In this document: one piece after another, positions 15,692 through 24,375 of the stretch | How positions within the stretch are numbered: the first letter of the stretch is position 1 | How the letters are laid out: every line of letters begins with the position of its first letter | Assembly (NCBI GenBank): GCA_963848675.1 | Contig: CAWKEY010000078.1 | Span: 1-28,300 of the forward strand | Origin: CAWKEY01 sp963848675 | Lineage (GTDB): Bacteria; Pseudomonadota; Gammaproteobacteria; Methylococcales; Methylomonadaceae | Direction of reading: 5' to 3' | DNA length: 28,300 nucleotides | Notes under the pieces: model-generated | What the model was told of the DNA's origin: nothing | The model's database searches: none | Seen by the model: only the letters and a program-made list of their open reading frames with translations | Made by a program: the position numbers and the translations under genes

Positions 15692-17860
15692 ATGTTATCT
15701 GTAGCCGACTCTATCGAACTGGAACGCCCCGAGGACAAATTGATCCGGCGTTTATGCACGACCTTGAGCGGCTACCTGGATCAAAATCAGATTAACGAAA
15801 TTGTCAGGGCTTATGAGTTTAGCGCCAGCGCTCATTCCGGCCAGTTTCGTAAAACGGGCGAGGCCTACATTTGCCATCCGGTTTCTGTGGCTCTCAGCCT
15901 TGCCGAGATGCGCATGGATGCGCGCGGCATTATGGCCGCCATTCTGCATGATGTCATCGAAGACACCGTCGTCAGCAAACAGGAACTGGCAAAACTGTTC
16001 AGCGAAGAAGTCGCCGAACTGGTCGACGGCGTTACCAAATTAACCAAAATCGATACCCAATCCCACGCCGAAACCCAGGCGGAAAATGTCCGTAAAATGT
16101 TTCTGGCCATGGCCAAGGATTTGCGCGTGATCATGGTAAAACTGGCGGACCGGCTGCACAATATGCAGACGCTGGGCGTCATGTCGGCAGAAAAAAAACG
16201 CCGCATCGCCCGTGAAACTCTGGATATTTATGTACCCATAGCCAACCGGCTGGGCATGAACAATATCCGCCACAAGCTCGAATCCATGAGCTTTCAATCC
16301 ATGTACCCCTTGCGTCATGCCATCTTAAATAACGCCGTTAAAAAAGCCCGTGGCAATCGCCGGAAAATTGTTGATACCATTGAAAACGCCATAAAAAACC
16401 GTTTTGAACAGTCTGATTTGCACTGTGATGTGGCCGGACGGGAAAAGCATCTGTACAGCATTTATCAAAAAATGCTCAATAAAAAAATATCCTTCGCCGA
16501 TGTCTTTGATGTCTATGCCTTCAGGATTTTTTGCGATGATGTCAACACCTGTTATCGCGCACTGGGTGTTATGCATAACCTGTATAAACCGATTCCGGGC
16601 CGTTTCAAAGATTATATAGCCCTGCCCAAAGCCAACGGCTATCAATCCCTGCACACCATATTAATTGGCCCTTACGGCGTCCCCATTGAAATTCAGATCC
16701 GCACACACGAAATGCACCGCATGTCGGAATCGGGTATCGCGGCCCACTGGCTGTACAAGGGTGACGACGATAAATCCGAAAAATTTCAGGCCCGCGCGAA
16801 CGAGTGGCTGCGCGATTTGCTGGAAATCCAGAAATCGGCCGGCGACTCGATGGAATTTATCGACAACCTAAAGGTGGACCTGTTTCCACAGGAAGTCTTT
16901 GTCTTTACCCCTCAGGGCGGCATTGTCAAACTGCCGCGCGGCGCAACCATTGTCGATTTTGCTTATGCGGTGCATACCGATATCGGCAACGCCTGCGTTT
17001 CCGCCCGTATCGACAAACAACTGGTGCCGCTGCAAACCAGGCTTGAAACCGGCGTCACGGTGGAAGTCATAACGGCATCCTGGGCCAGACCCAATCCGCT
17101 TTGGCTCAACTATGTGATTACCGCCAAAGCCCGCTCCAGCATACGCACCTATCTGAAACATTTTAAACAGCAGGAAGCCATCAATCTGGGCCGGCGTTTA
17201 CTGGAAAAAGAACTGCAAGTCATGCACCAGCATCTGGACATTATCGAACCCCAGCGCATGCAGGCTTTGCTCGCCGCACTGTCCATGCGATCCCTGGATG
17301 ATTTGCTTGAAGACATTGGCCTGGGCAATAAAATGCCGTTTCTGGTCGCCAAACGCATTACCCAGGATGACGTTAATGCCGGCATCAAACTCGACGGCAA
17401 TGATCAGCACGTCAGCAAACCTTTGGTTATCAGAGGCACGGAAGGCATGGTGGTTACCCTGGCGAAATGTTGCCGGCCGATTCCGGGGGATTCGATCATC
17501 GGTTTTTTCAATCCCGGCAAAGGCATAGTCGTGCATCATCACGAATGCCACAACAGCGGGGATATTCGAAAAAAGCAAACCAGCTGGCTGGACGTCGAAT
17601 GGAGCCCGGATGCCAGCGGCGATTTTCCCGCTGAACTGCGCCTGGAGATACTCAACCAGCGCGGCTCACTGGCAACCGTTGCCTCGACAATTTCCGAACT
17701 GAACTCCAACATTGAAAATGTTACGGTTGTCGATCAGGACGCCCGGGTGAGTGTCGATTTGATCACCTTGACGGCCAAAGACCGCGTGCATTTGGCGCAG
17801 ATCATGCGGCGGTTGAAAGAATTGCCGATTGTTTTGAAAATCACCCGGGTCAAGGCTTAG
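15692..17860 (+). CDS. spoT: SpoT, bifunctional (p)ppGpp synthetase/hydrolase
   Basis: SpoT makes and removes the alarmone (p)ppGpp in response to starvation and related stress. Domains of the 722-residue protein in order: the HD hydrolase domain with His62 and HDVIED at 86-91, and ADRLHNMQT around 152-160, all intact; the synthetase domain with RFKD at 304-307, the RxKD signature of bifunctional enzymes (monofunctional RelA has ExDD), and YQSLHT and EIQIRT; a TGS domain from about 400 (VFVFTPQGGIVKLPRG); and a C-terminal ACT domain from about 645. The start at 15692 lies 11 bases after rpoZ, implying one transcript. Confidence 0.97.
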   Translation: MLSVADSIELERPEDKLIRRLCTTLSGYLDQNQINEIVRAYEFSASAHSGQFRKTGEAYICHPVSVALSLAEMRMDARGIMAAILHDVIEDTVVSKQELAKLFSEEVAELVDGVTKLTKIDTQSHAETQAENVRKMFLAMAKDLRVIMVKLADRLHNMQTLGVMSAEKKRRIARETLDIYVPIANRLGMNNIRHKLESMSFQSMYPLRHAILNNAVKKARGNRRKIVDTIENAIKNRFEQSDLHCDVAGREKHLYSIYQKMLNKKISFADVFDVYAFRIFCDDVNTCYRALGVMHNLYKPIPGRFKDYIALPKANGYQSLHTILIGPYGVPIEIQIRTHEMHRMSESGIAAHWLYKGDDDKSEKFQARANEWLRDLLEIQKSAGDSMEFIDNLKVDLFPQEVFVFTPQGGIVKLPRGATIVDFAYAVHTDIGNACVSARIDKQLVPLQTRLETGVTVEVITASWARPNPLWLNYVITAKARSSIRTYLKHFKQQEAINLGRRLLEKELQVMHQHLDIIEPQRMQALLAALSMRSLDDLLEDIGLGNKMPFLVAKRITQDDVNAGIKLDGNDQHVSKPLVIRGTEGMVVTLAKCCRPIPGDSIIGFFNPGKGIVVHHHECHNSGDIRKKQTSWLDVEWSPDASGDFPAELRLEILNQRGSLATVASTISELNSNIENVTVVDQDARVSVDLITLTAKDRVHLAQIMRRLKELPIVLKITRVKA

Positions 17861-17924
17861 TCAGGTCTTCAGCGCCTAATAAAAGTGAACAAAATTTTTT
17901 AAATCATTAAATAAAGGAATAAAC

Positions 17925-18329
17925 ATGATAAAAGAAATCATCCATACTGTACAGGCGCCCCAAGCTATCGGCACCTATTCGCAAGCAGTAAGAATTGATC
18001 GAACTGTTTATCTTTCAGGACAAATCCCCCTGGTACCTGAAACCATGCTGCTGATAGAAGGCGACATCTCCGCCCAGATCACTCAGGTATTTAAAAATCT
18101 GCAGGCGGTTGCCGAAGCCGCCGGCGGTGATCTCTACGACATCGTCAAACTGAATGTGTTTTTAACCGATTTAGCGCATTTCCCTATGGTCAACGAAATC
18201 ATGGGGCAATTTTTTCATGCGCCCTACCCTGCCCGCGCCGCCATAGGCGTTGCCGCACTACCGAAAGGTGCCGGCATTGAAATGGATGCGGTTATGCATC
18301 TGAGACCTCAGACCTACACCGCCTCTTAA
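17925..18329 (+). CDS. ridA: RidA, reactive enamine/imine deaminase
   Basis: RidA hydrolyses reactive 2-aminoacrylate and related enamines released by PLP enzymes such as threonine dehydratase. The 134-residue protein shows the family pattern: IGTYSQAVRI near the start, VYLSGQIPLVPE, QVFKNLQAVAEAAG, and PARAAIGVAALPKGAGIEMDAV containing the catalytic arginine and the conserved Glu. A strong AAAGGA site precedes the ATG. It lies 64 bases after spoT and 34 bases before recG on the same strand, an order common in gammaproteobacteria. Confidence 0.95.
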   Translation: MIKEIIHTVQAPQAIGTYSQAVRIDRTVYLSGQIPLVPETMLLIEGDISAQITQVFKNLQAVAEAAGGDLYDIVKLNVFLTDLAHFPMVNEIMGQFFHAPYPARAAIGVAALPKGAGIEMDAVMHLRPQTYTAS

Positions 18330-18363
18330 GCCCGGACAGGGCTTGAGCTAAACCCGCCCGCTA

Positions 18364-20454
18364 ATGAATCAGCCGAATTTCCTGCAACTCTCGGTCGCGT
18401 CATTGATGGGCATAGGCGGCCAGACGGCAATACGCCTTGAAAAACTCGGCATCCGCACAGTTCAGGATCTCATATTTCACTTGCCCCATCGTTATGAGGA
18501 CCGTACCCGCATCCATACCATCGGCTCGTTGACTCCAGGCATGACGGTATTAATCTGCGGCCGGGTTGAATTTACCGATGTGCTGCCCCGGGGCCGCCAG
18601 AGCCTGGTCTGCCGGATCAGCGACGGCACCGGCTTTATCAACCTGAAATTCTTTCACTTCAGCGCCCATCAACACAACGCCCTAAAACCCGGCACATTGA
18701 TCAGCTGCTTTGCTGAAGTGCGCTATGGCTATGCGGGTCTTGAAATGGTGCATCCTGAATACAGCGTCATCGCAGATCAGGACAGTTGTATTACCGAGAC
18801 CCGCCTGACCCCGGTTTACCCCTTGACCGAAGGACTGCGGCAAAGCACCTTGAGAAAAGCCATCCAGCAGGCATTAAGGCTTTGCACCAGGGAAAACCAA
18901 TGGCTACAAGACTGGATTCCGGCGGCCATTTTAAAGCAATACCACTACCCGGCACTGCTGGAGGCGATCCAGACCCTGCACGCCCCCGATGAGTCCATCT
19001 CGGTCGCAGCCTTACAAGACGGCAGCGTACCGGCGCTTAAACGGCTTGCGTTTGAAGAACTGCTGGCGCATCACCTGAGTCTGCTAGCCGCAAAAAACAA
19101 GGTGAAAGCCTGGCAAGCGCCGCAGTTCGCCGGCAATAAAACTCTCAGCGAGCACTTTATCCGCGCCCTGCCTTTCAGCTTGACCGGCGCGCAGCAACGG
19201 GTAATGGCTCAAATTGAAGCCGATTGCCGCCAGAATCACCCGATGCTACGCCTGGTTCAGGGCGATGTCGGCTCCGGCAAAACCGTGGTTTCGGCCTACG
19301 CGGCCCTGCTGGCGCTGGCTTCCGGCTATCAGGTTGCGGTCATGGCGCCGACCGAATTGTTGGCGGAACAGCACTTTCGCAATTTCAGCATCTGGTTTGA
19401 CGGCTTTCAAACACAAGTGGTTTTGCTGACCGGGCAACTCAAAGGCAATCCGCGCAAGGCGGTTTTAGAGGCACTGGCAGAGGGTTCGGCGGGCATTATT
19501 ATCGGCACCCATGCCCTGTTTCAGGACAGCGTCAACTTCCATCGTCTGGGTTTGATTATCATTGATGAGCAACACCGTTTCGGCGTGCATCAACGCTTGG
19601 CGCTCAGAGAAAAAGGCCAGCAAGCCGGATTGAGGCCCCATCAACTGGTCATGACCGCCACTCCCATCCCGCGCACGCTGGCCATGTTGCAATATTCGGA
19701 TCTGGATATCTCGATTATCGATGAACTGCCGCCGGGTAGAAAACCTATCGTCTCCAGCGTCATTCCGGCCGAACGGAGGCAGGATGTCATTGCCCGGATT
19801 AACAGCTGGGTAGCAAAAAAAAGGCAAGCGTATTGGGTGTGCACGCTGATTGAAGAGTCCGAAGTCTTGCAATGCGAGGCGGCAGAAAAAACCGCTGAGC
19901 TTTTAGAGCAAGCCCTGCCCGCCGTGCGGGTGGCATTGATTCATGGCCGCATGAAATCGGCTGCAAAAGAGGCCGTCATGCTGGCCTTTAAAAACCATGA
20001 AATCGATTTGCTGGTCGCCACCACCGTCATAGAAGTCGGCGTCGACGTGCCCAATGCCAGCCTGATGATCATAGAAAATCCGGAGCGTCTCGGCCTTTCC
20101 CAACTGCATCAGTTGCGCGGACGGGTAGGACGCGGAGATGACGACAGCTATTGCCTGCTGATGTATCAATCGCCTTTATCCGATACCGCGCGCCACCGTC
20201 TGGGTATTTTAAGAGACAGTAATGATGGCTTTGTCATTGCCGAGAAAGATCTGCAATTACGCGGCCCCGGCGAAGTCATGGGCACCCGGCAAACCGGACA
20301 GATGCACTTTAAAATCGCTGATTTATCGCGAGATAGCGATTTGCTGGAGCATATCCAGGACATAGGGGCGCAATTTTTTACCGAAACACCGCAGGCCATT
20401 CAGCCGCTCTGTGATCGCTGGCTGGGCGATGCAACAGCATATTCAGAGGTTTAG
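18364..20454 (+). CDS. recG: RecG, ATP-dependent DNA helicase/branch migration enzyme
   Basis: RecG reverses stalled forks and processes branched DNA. The 696-residue protein has an N-terminal helix-hairpin region, a wedge/OB domain at about 50-150, a Q motif region (FSLTGAQQRV at about 271-280), Walker A GDVGSGKT at 300-307, DEQH at 401-404, TATPIPRTLA at 431-440, and motif VI RGRVGRG near 580. All signature residues are present. ubiC starts inside its last codons, an overlap of 26 bases, so recG and ubiC are probably translated from one message. Confidence 0.97.
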   Translation: MNQPNFLQLSVASLMGIGGQTAIRLEKLGIRTVQDLIFHLPHRYEDRTRIHTIGSLTPGMTVLICGRVEFTDVLPRGRQSLVCRISDGTGFINLKFFHFSAHQHNALKPGTLISCFAEVRYGYAGLEMVHPEYSVIADQDSCITETRLTPVYPLTEGLRQSTLRKAIQQALRLCTRENQWLQDWIPAAILKQYHYPALLEAIQTLHAPDESISVAALQDGSVPALKRLAFEELLAHHLSLLAAKNKVKAWQAPQFAGNKTLSEHFIRALPFSLTGAQQRVMAQIEADCRQNHPMLRLVQGDVGSGKTVVSAYAALLALASGYQVAVMAPTELLAEQHFRNFSIWFDGFQTQVVLLTGQLKGNPRKAVLEALAEGSAGIIIGTHALFQDSVNFHRLGLIIIDEQHRFGVHQRLALREKGQQAGLRPHQLVMTATPIPRTLAMLQYSDLDISIIDELPPGRKPIVSSVIPAERRQDVIARINSWVAKKRQAYWVCTLIEESEVLQCEAAEKTAELLEQALPAVRVALIHGRMKSAAKEAVMLAFKNHEIDLLVATTVIEVGVDVPNASLMIIENPERLGLSQLHQLRGRVGRGDDDSYCLLMYQSPLSDTARHRLGILRDSNDGFVIAEKDLQLRGPGEVMGTRQTGQMHFKIADLSRDSDLLEHIQDIGAQFFTETPQAIQPLCDRWLGDATAYSEV

Positions 20455-21022
20455 TCGTTTGGCTATTAAAAGTTTTTTATTTGCCCAGGAACCCAAGTGG
20501 CTCGAAAACCGCCCAGGAATTCGCCACCGCCTGCCCGAAAGTGTTCAGTCATGGACGTATGAACCCGGCTCGCTCACGCAGCGTTTACGCAATTTTTATG
20601 GCAACAGCGTTGCCGTTAAAATCCTGTTTCACCAATGGCGCACGCCATTCCTGACAGAGCGGCGTTTACTCAAGCTACCCGAACACGCCTGCAATCTGAC
20701 TCGTGAAGTGTTGTTGCACGCCAGCGGCAAGCCGCTGATACTGGCCAGAACCATTATCCCGGCCAGAACCATCAAAGTGGCCCATCGCAATCTCTCCCAC
20801 CTGGGCACCCGCCCGCTTGGAGAAGTCATTTTTTCCTACCCCAGGCTGGAGCGCATGGAAATGGATGTAACCCTGATTGAACCGCCCACCTGGTCGCCAT
20901 CGGCCATTATTGAGGCCGGCATAACCCAGCCGATCTGGGGCAGAAGAACTGTCTATGCCATTCAGCAACAACCTTTGCTGGTCAGTGAATTTTTTCTGCC
21001 GGGCGTTTTGGAGATAATGTAG
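20429..21022 (+). CDS. ubiC: Chorismate lyase UbiC
   Basis: UbiC splits chorismate into pyruvate and 4-hydroxybenzoate, the first committed step of ubiquinone synthesis, linking this locus to ubiE/ubiJ/ubiB upstream. The 197-residue protein contains LTREVLL with the expected active-site Arg, LGTRPLGEVIF, the IWGRRTVY segment and QPLLVSEFFLP with the catalytic Glu. It is longer at the N-terminus than the E. coli enzyme. I chose the ATG at 20429; a GTG at 20411 is in frame. It overlaps recG. A diverged second copy of its last ~313 bases lies at 23811-24123, so the 3' part of this gene may have been exchanged when the following insert arrived. Confidence 0.93.
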   Translation: MQQHIQRFSRLAIKSFLFAQEPKWLENRPGIRHRLPESVQSWTYEPGSLTQRLRNFYGNSVAVKILFHQWRTPFLTERRLLKLPEHACNLTREVLLHASGKPLILARTIIPARTIKVAHRNLSHLGTRPLGEVIFSYPRLERMEMDVTLIEPPTWSPSAIIEAGITQPIWGRRTVYAIQQQPLLVSEFFLPGVLEIM

Positions 21023-21582
21023 AGACTGACGCTAATGCTGGTTAGAAAATCAACAGCAAAGGTTTTTACCATCTTATGATAAAATTTATTTGTGTGCATA
21101 TATGATGGCAGTATTACATGGCGATTAGAGTTGTAGTCGATACCAATGTTCTGGTCGCCGGATTGATCGGCGGTACAGGGCCAAACCGGGAAGTTCTCCG
21201 TCGTTGCCTCCAGGGTGACTTGCAGCCGTTCGTTGGCAATGCTCTTTACCTTGAGTATCAGGACTTACTGAGCAGGGAGAATATACAGGCACTCTGCAAT
21301 CAAACTTCCGTATCGCTGATGGAGTTTCTGGACGGTTTCGCACAAGTCTGCACTGCAATTGATGCACGCTACCTGTGGCGGCCTAATTTGTGCCTGACCG
21401 AAAAAGCCAAAAATAACCGCCCTCACAGCAAAAGGTGCCAAAATTCACGCGGAAGCTGGAAGGCTAACGGCTTTCTTGTGGTGCTTATCGACTAAAAAGC
21501 TTGCAATCCATCCGGCAGGGGCAAGCTCTCGGGATTCCGGACGCAGCTTGCCTGTCTTGCCGCAATACCGCGGTTAAAAAAC

Positions 21583-23106
21583 TTAGGCGGCGAGCTTTTG
21601 CTGGCGCTGTCGTAGCCGCTCCCGCTCCCGCTCCTGAGCCAGACGCTCGCGTTCGGCGTCGCGCTTGATCTGACCGATCTTTTGGAGGTTGCGCGACAGC
21701 ACGGCCAGGGCGACATAGCGCTTGAAGCCGCCGATGCCGTGGTCTGGGCACTTGTCCAGGCCGTGCACCTCCAGCGCGTTGATGCCGGACTCAACGGCCG
21801 AGTGCGCCTTCCGGGCGGCAACAAAGGCGCCATCGCGCTCACGCGCCTCATCGCTGGCAGACCACTTGCCTTTCTTGGGCAGGGTGACTTGGTCAAGCAT
21901 CGCCTTAAGCTCGGTTTGGTTGGCGGGGCTGTGGAAGCCCTTGTCAAAGCTACAGGCCTTGAACGAGGGGAAGTGCTGTTGCGTTTCCTTGACGATGCTT
22001 ACCGCGATCTGGTCGTCTGTTTGTTTTTCCATGACCTGATGGTGCAAGATGAAGCCCTCCTTGCTTTCCACCACCGCCACGCGCAGGCCTAACTCCACCG
22101 GCACCCCGGCCTTGCCCTTGACGATCCATTCGGTGTGTGGCTGGAACAGGGAGAAGACTTTCTCATCGTGCGGGATGACCTCACCCTTGAGCACGCGGCG
22201 CTCGATTTGGCCGATTTGGCGCTGGGCGTGGGCGATGAATTGCCGGGGCTTGGCTAGTTGCATTGCGCAGACGGCGTACTGGCTGGCCAGTTGCGCGACG
22301 GTCGCTTCGACGCGCTTTAGGTGGGCGGCCGACAGGCTAATGAAGGTCTGGTGAGCCTTGGCGATCTGCTCGGCCTTGGCCTGCTGCTTAGCCGCGTCCT
22401 TGGAGGTGGAGTGTTTGAGCTTCTGGATGACGCGCATGGCTTTTCTGAGTTTCTTCAGGCAGTTCTTAAACTGCCGCCAGCCCTTCAGATCGTAGGTCTC
22501 GCTGAATTGCGCGCAAAGCTGGAGCAGCACCCGCATGGCATCGTACAGCAGGTTGACGTCGGTTGGAAAGTGCACGTCAGTCTCCACCACGAACGAGTCA
22601 CAGCGGCCTGCGGCGGGCGCGGGGCTGTTTTTTTTACCGAGCAGGGCATAGCCGGTCTCCACCACCGCCTGGTTGATGCGGGCCAGGATCTCCGGCGTGA
22701 ACAAGGCGAGATTGTCCTTGAGCGTCTGTAGGGAGAATATCTTTTCGTCCCATTCGGCAATGCCAAGGATGAGCCGCAGGGTGCGGTGCTGGTTGGCCAA
22801 CTCGTGGATGCGGTCAAAGTCGGCGTTCAGGCACAGGCGCAAGCAACCCAGCACCAGGATGGTCCATTGGTTCATGCCAGGGCAGCCCAACTCGGCGGAG
22901 ACCACTTTGGCCTGGCCGTCGACGACTTGCGTCGGCAGGATGTCCTTGATGATCTCGAAGACCTTGTCCCGCAAGCCATCGCTGCAATAGATGTGCTGGA
23001 GGCCGAGCAGGATCAGGGGGATGTCGTCCCGCGAGCGCACGTCGATCTGGATGTCGGCGATGTCGACTTGGCCGATGGTCTGTTGGCTTGGGAAGGTGTC
23101 TCTCAT
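21583..23106 (-). CDS. ISNCY-family DDE transposase
   Basis: This 507-residue transposase is read here from the ATG at 23106. Probable catalytic residues are Asp177 (ETDVHFPTD), Asp388 (ACSFDKGFHSP) and Glu439 (AVESGINALE), spaced as in DDE enzymes with an inserted helical region rich in Lys/Gln. The C-terminal tail is a run of Arg/Glu/Gln. The frame is open to another ATG at 23244, but a TATAAT box at 23252-23257 would place the RNA start almost at that codon. The ATG at 23106 has AGGGA upstream and gives the compact start RDTFPSQQTIGQVD, so it is preferred. The frame is intact, so the element may be active. Confidence 0.88.
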   Translation of the reverse strand: MRDTFPSQQTIGQVDIADIQIDVRSRDDIPLILLGLQHIYCSDGLRDKVFEIIKDILPTQVVDGQAKVVSAELGCPGMNQWTILVLGCLRLCLNADFDRIHELANQHRTLRLILGIAEWDEKIFSLQTLKDNLALFTPEILARINQAVVETGYALLGKKNSPAPAAGRCDSFVVETDVHFPTDVNLLYDAMRVLLQLCAQFSETYDLKGWRQFKNCLKKLRKAMRVIQKLKHSTSKDAAKQQAKAEQIAKAHQTFISLSAAHLKRVEATVAQLASQYAVCAMQLAKPRQFIAHAQRQIGQIERRVLKGEVIPHDEKVFSLFQPHTEWIVKGKAGVPVELGLRVAVVESKEGFILHHQVMEKQTDDQIAVSIVKETQQHFPSFKACSFDKGFHSPANQTELKAMLDQVTLPKKGKWSASDEARERDGAFVAARKAHSAVESGINALEVHGLDKCPDHGIGGFKRYVALAVLSRNLQKIGQIKRDAERERLAQERERERLRQRQQKLAA

Positions 23107-23251
23107 GAGTTTTCCCTGAGTTTTGGGTGGTTTGGCAGGGCCCGCCCTGTTGGTGTTGACGGGACGTTTTCTATTGTTATTGTTTTTCAATGGCTTGAAG
23201 GTTTTGGCCCGGCGCCGCTGGTTGGGTGCGGTCATCATCTTCATTATTGAT

Positions 23252-23257
23252 ATTATA
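23252..23257 (-). promoter_or_regulatory. -10 box of the transposase promoter
   Basis: A perfect TATAAT on the minus strand lies inside the right end of the IS, upstream of the transposase. No good -35 box is found at the right distance, so the promoter is probably weak, as is usual for IS elements. Confidence 0.45.
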
Positions 23258-23467
23258 CTGCAAGCTGTTGTTATATAATAGCTATTTTACTTATCGGTCA
23301 GGCACTAATTTAAAGGACGAAGCAGATAATCATTTGGTGGAACTGGCAATTGCTGCTCGTGCCACCTATATCATCACCAATAATGTGTCAGACTTTGCCC
23401 ATGCCGAGCTTAAGCGCCTGGGTTATCAAGTCATTACACCGGAACAGATATTGAGGTTACTAAGATC

Positions 23468-23686
23468 ATGACGACTTTATCCATCCGCTTACCCGACGAT
23501 ATGGCGGAAAAACTCAAAAACATCGCCAAAGTGCGCGACATCAGCCTGAATAAGCTAATATTTGAACTTTCCACCCAGGCCTTGGCGGAAGAAGAAGCAA
23601 AACAGCGATTCCTGGCCGCCCAACTGCGCGGTAATCCCAAGCGGGCGTTGCAATTGTTGGACGAACTTGATGCATTAGGGCTTTGA
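23468..23686 (+). CDS. Ribbon-helix-helix antitoxin of the broken PIN toxin
   Basis: This is a 72-residue protein. Its start TTLSIRLPDDMAEKLKNIA and second helix SLNKLIFELSTQAL form a ribbon-helix-helix DNA-binding fold, followed by an Ala/Glu/Arg-rich tail that would bind the toxin. Its ATG overlaps the toxin stop (ATGA at 23468-23471), as in toxin-first TA operons. The antitoxin frame is intact, but its promoter lay before the toxin and is now about 2.35 kb and one opposite-facing IS away. Expression therefore depends on readthrough or on a promoter near the right IS end. Without an active toxin, the gene is free to decay. Confidence 0.8.
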   Translation: MTTLSIRLPDDMAEKLKNIAKVRDISLNKLIFELSTQALAEEEAKQRFLAAQLRGNPKRALQLLDELDALGL

Positions 23687-23734
23687 ACGATGCAGTCTGA
23701 CTGCCTTAAGGGTTGTAAAAGCCGCCAGTGCGTG

Positions 23735-23759
23735 GGCGTTTTCGCGATAGCAAAACGCC
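23735..23759 (+). repeat. Perfect small palindrome after the antitoxin gene
   Basis: GGCGTTTT (23735-23742) and AAAACGCC (23752-23759) pair perfectly around CGCGATAGC. It lies between the antitoxin stop and the ubiC fragment. It could be a terminator stem without a strong T run, or one arm of a REP-like sequence; a GCGATAGCAA motif like that in its loop recurs near 24174. Confidence 0.4.
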
Positions 23760-23810
23760 AACTCCCAGTAATGTTATCGTGGATTGCCTATCGGCGAATC
23801 CACCTTACGG

Positions 23811-24123
23811 GTTGCTGCACGCCAACGGCACGCCGCTGATACTGGCCAGAACCATCATCCCAGCTAAAACCATCAAAGTAGCCCATCGCAATCTCTCTCA
23901 CCTCGGCACCCGCCCCCTCGGTGAAGTCATTTTTTCCTACCCCAAGCTGGAGCGCCTGGAAATGGATGTGACTCTGATTGAACCAGCTACCTGGTCGCCA
24001 TCATCCATTATTGAGGCCGGCATACACCAGCCGATATGGGGTAGAAGAACGGTCTATGCCATCCAGCAACAACCTTTGCTGGTCAGTGAATTTTTCCTGC
24101 CGGACGTTTTGGATATTTTGTAA
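23811..24123 (+). pseudogene. Second, partial copy of the ubiC 3' end
   Basis: These 313 bases match the last 313 bases of ubiC (20710-21022) in length, frame and stop position, with about 34 base differences by my hand alignment (about 89% identity). Most are silent third-position changes, and the encoded C-terminal residues (LILARTIIPAKTIKVAHRN and on to SEFFLPDVLDIL) stay nearly the same, including the catalytic Glu. The 5' half of the gene is missing, so no lyase can be made. The homology stops exactly at the stop codon. The pattern suggests this end came from, or was displaced by, a related but separate ubiC allele. Confidence 0.9.
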
Positions 24124-24277
24124 CCGCGCGGCTGTTATTGAAATCGGTTTTATGCGCTTGTAGGTCAGGGTGCGCGATAGCAATCCCTGATACTTTAAGC
24201 TTGAATTGTCACGTAGTCTCTATCGCGGCAAAGTGGCCATGCTTTTAGCAATAGGATGGCTTGGGAATCAACAATAT

Positions 24278-24348
24278 GTAGGATGTGCCGACATTCGGAG
24301 GCGCATCGGTCGCGAACGATGCGTTTCAGGTTGTTCAGCGCATTCTAC
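24278..24348 (+). repeat. REP/MITE-like palindromic repeat
   Basis: The outer arms GTAGGATGTGC (24278-24288) and GCGCATTCTAC (24338-24348) are inverted copies with two mismatches. Inside is a perfect stem, GCATCG (24303-24308) and CGATGC (24317-24322). Repeats with GTAGGATGTGC-type ends are common between genes of many proteobacteria. The stretch 24124-24375 otherwise holds no gene that I can support, apart from another short stem TCAGGG/CCCTGA at 24165-24190. Confidence 0.5.
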
Positions 24349-24375
24349 GCTCCTAATCGCTAAGCCGATCAACAT

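Larger units (their letters stand above)
21390..23305 (-). mobile_element. ISNCY-like insertion sequence, 1916 bp
   Basis: The element starts with GTGCCTGACCGA and ends with its exact inverse TCGGTCAGGCAC (12-base inverted repeats; 21390-21401 and 23294-23305). It is flanked by direct copies of TAATTT (21384-21389 and 23306-23311), a 6-base target duplication. It carries a single transposase gene on the minus strand. Length, single ORF and duplication size fit the ISDol1-like group of ISNCY; the group name is from memory. Intact ends and target duplication show direct transposition, not rearrangement, and probably recent, into the PIN toxin gene. Confidence 0.93.
21118..23471 (+). pseudogene. 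COG1569-type PIN toxin gene split by an insertion sequence
   Basis: The first part (21118-21389) encodes MAIRVVVDTNVLVAGLIGG with the PIN Asp8 and, later, EYQDLL with Glu46, up to ...YLWRPN. The second part (from 23306) continues LKDEADNHLVELAIAA and TNNVSDFAHAELKRLG to the stop at 23471. Removing the IS and one copy of the 6-base duplication (TAATTT) restores one frame, reading ...WRPNLKDEADN, about 145 residues. That is a complete PIN toxin of the family that comes before its antitoxin gene. Read through the IS, the first part ends at 21495 after about 35 foreign residues, so the metal site is incomplete and the toxin is inactive. Confidence 0.92.

Noticed and set aside
21682..23250. Several long open frames on the plus strand opposite the transposase gene
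   Set aside because: They are antisense shadows of a G+C-rich gene. They have no ribosome binding sites or recognisable domains, and the minus-strand frame has clear transposase motifs.
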